From assembly GCA_004552615.1 (NCBI GenBank), contig SFNZ01000091.1:1-6349 (forward strand): 6,349 bases of DNA. Reading direction: 5' to 3'. Origin of the DNA: Bacteroidales bacterium (lineage in GTDB: Bacteria > Bacteroidota > Bacteroidia > Bacteroidales > UBA932). Both the position numbers and the translations under genes were made by a program. How positions within the stretch are numbered: the first letter of the stretch is position 1; the number at the start of each line of letters is the position of its first letter. The notes beneath the pieces were generated by a model, which saw nothing but the letters and a program-made list of their open reading frames with translations, was not told the DNA's origin and ran no database searches. Of the stretch, positions 5,376 to 6,349 are shown one piece after another.

Positions 5376-6025
5376 TACAGATAGCCCCTTCCATGCTGTC
5401 CGCCGACTTTCTGCATCTCGCTGAAGATGTGGAAATGGTGAACCGTCATGCGGACATTTTCCATCTCGACATCATGGACGGAATCCAGGTTCCGAATCTT
5501 TCATACGGATTTCCGGTCGTGGAAGCCATTGCGTCCATTGCCAAGAAACCTCTCGACGTGCATCTGATGATTGTGCGTCCGGAGAAATACGTGGAGAGGT
5601 TTGCGGCTGCAGGTGCATCGATGATTAGTTTCCATCTCGAGGCAGCGGAAAACAGCGGGACCGATCCTTCAGAAATCATTTCCTTGATACATTCCTGCGG
5701 AGTCAAGGCCGGCATTGCCATCAACCCTGATGTACCTGTAGAGAAACTTTACCCATATCTCGAACAGCTAGATTTCGTATTGATCATGTCAGTATTCGCC
5801 GGTTTCGGCGGGCAGAAATTCATCGAGGATACCTATCCCAGGCTGAAAACGCTGAAATCCGAGATCGACAGGCGCGGACTGACGTGCAGAATAGAAGTTG
5901 ACGGGGGAGTTTCGCCTGCCAATGCAGGAGAACTCGTACGTGCCGGTGCTGGAATTCTGGTAGCAGGCAGTTCAGTATTCAAGGCCGGGAACCCGGGTGA
6001 GGCTATTGCCTCGATGCGCGGATGA
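5372..6025 (+). CDS. rpe: Ribulose-phosphate 3-epimerase
   Basis: Rpe interconverts D-ribulose 5-phosphate and D-xylulose 5-phosphate in the non-oxidative pentose phosphate pathway, in the cytosol. The protein is a 217-residue TIM barrel of normal length. The metal and catalytic residues are present: H31 and D33 in HLDIMDG, H64 in DVHLMI and D177 in EVDGG. Phosphate-binding loops appear as GFGGQ (144-148) and VAGSSVF (197-203). The segment before GFGGQ reads MSVFA, where E. coli-type enzymes have MSVNP; the catalytic residues are intact, so this is a lineage difference rather than damage. The start ATGA overlaps the pepD stop by 4 bp, which suggests translational coupling. The stop lies 3 bp from the convergent birA stop. 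An allulose-phosphate epimerase is a less likely alternative on length and motifs. Confidence 0.94.
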   Translation: MIQIAPSMLSADFLHLAEDVEMVNRHADIFHLDIMDGIQVPNLSYGFPVVEAIASIAKKPLDVHLMIVRPEKYVERFAAAGASMISFHLEAAENSGTDPSEIISLIHSCGVKAGIAINPDVPVEKLYPYLEQLDFVLIMSVFAGFGGQKFIEDTYPRLKTLKSEIDRRGLTCRIEVDGGVSPANAGELVRAGAGILVAGSSVFKAGNPGEAIASMRG

Positions 6026-6028
6026 GTT

Positions 6029-6349
6029 TCAGATGATATAGCCTATCTCCTTGAAGGAGAAATCCTTCAGATGACTGTCAGGCATTTCCACCAGGAGTCT
6101 TCCTCCGGCGGAGATGCCTTTTATCGTTCCCATGAATGACTCTCCGGTCAAGAGATTCCTGTATTCGTGCCTCGTTCCCTTTCTGTAGAGAACTCCGAGG
6201 TATTCCTCTGAGGCTTTCTTCCTGCCATCTCCGGTAAATAGCATTGGCATCAGGCTGTTGAATATTTCCATGAAATCCTGCAGTGCAACTTCCGGAGAAG
6301 GGGCTTCGCCTCCTGAAAGTACCACTGATGTAGGGTTCACCAGTTCGGG
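6029..6349 (-). CDS. birA: Biotin--[acetyl-CoA-carboxylase] ligase, C-terminal part (cut by window edge)
   Basis: BirA makes biotinyl-AMP and transfers biotin to the carrier lysine of biotin-dependent carboxylases. About 106 C-terminal codons are visible. The first readable residues PELVNPTSV match the end of the catalytic domain, where Bacteroidetes ligases have an NPTS motif. The last ~55 residues, from YLGVLYRKGTRHEYR through FMGTIKGISAGGRLLVE to FSFKEIGYII, match the small SH3-like C-terminal domain. The frame stays open through 6349, so the start and the ATP- and biotin-binding motifs lie outside the window. A GTG at 6340 is internal, not a start. The gene converges on rpe with 3 bp between the stops. 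The identification rests on the C-terminus alone. Confidence 0.82.
   Translation of the reverse strand, partial: PELVNPTSVVLSGGEAPSPEVALQDFMEIFNSLMPMLFTGDGRKKASEEYLGVLYRKGTRHEYRNLLTGESFMGTIKGISAGGRLLVEMPDSHLKDFSFKEIGYII

Noticed and set aside
6046..6060. TCTCC/GGAGA hairpin as a bidirectional terminator for rpe and birA
   Set aside because: The stem is only 5 bp, there is no T-tract on either strand, and it lies within birA coding sequence.
6029..6340. A small complete gene starting at GTG 6340 on the - strand
   Set aside because: The frame is open beyond the GTG to the window edge, and the residues before it (PELV) fit the biotin ligase family, so this is the tail of a longer gene.
1..6349. 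Mobile elements, CRISPR arrays, tRNA or rRNA genes, defence systems
   Set aside because: No transposase or recombinase motifs, no regularly spaced repeats and no RNA gene signatures were seen. All coding regions match core cellular families.

Overview
The window looks like chromosomal core DNA of a Bacteroidota bacterium, most likely order Bacteroidales. Three things suggest this. The gene neighbourhood is amidase, MlaD-like protein, DnaA, aminoacyl-histidine dipeptidase, ribulose-phosphate epimerase and a short biotin ligase. The starts lack clear Shine-Dalgarno sequences. Several copies or near-copies of the Bacteroidetes promoter element TAnnTTTG lie in very AT-rich spacers between moderately GC-rich genes. 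Genus cannot be settled from the sequence. There are no mobile elements, CRISPR arrays, tRNAs or rRNAs.

Layout. Positions 1-2192 hold a cell-envelope pair on the + strand: a secreted zinc N-acetylmuramoyl-L-alanine amidase with a SPOR-like tail, then an inner-membrane-anchored MCE/MlaD protein. They are 44 bp apart, and an inverted repeat covers the amidase stop codon. Positions 2193-2507 are a gene-free spacer whose core is about 22% G+C by my count over 2231-2440. It holds candidate promoters, an inverted repeat and a stem-loop with a T-tract just before dnaA. Positions 2508-6025 hold dnaA, pepD and rpe on the + strand, spaced 12 bp and then overlapping by 4 bp, so probably one transcript. 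Positions 6029-6349 hold the 3' part of birA on the - strand, which runs off the right edge and converges on rpe with 3 bp between the stops.

How the genes relate. The first pair concerns the envelope: peptidoglycan cleavage and probably lipid transport. The dnaA transcript links replication initiation with dipeptide breakdown and the pentose phosphate pathway. That link looks like shared growth-related expression rather than one pathway.

The most interesting region is the dnaA leader. A terminator-shaped hairpin (2440-2480, T-tract to 2484) ends 23 nt before the dnaA start. A segment about 210 nt upstream (2221-2231) could pair with its left arm at 10 of 11 positions. This resembles a transcription attenuator with a competing antiterminator. 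That reading is inference and needs RNA data. All genes belong to known families; I see no undescribed protein system.
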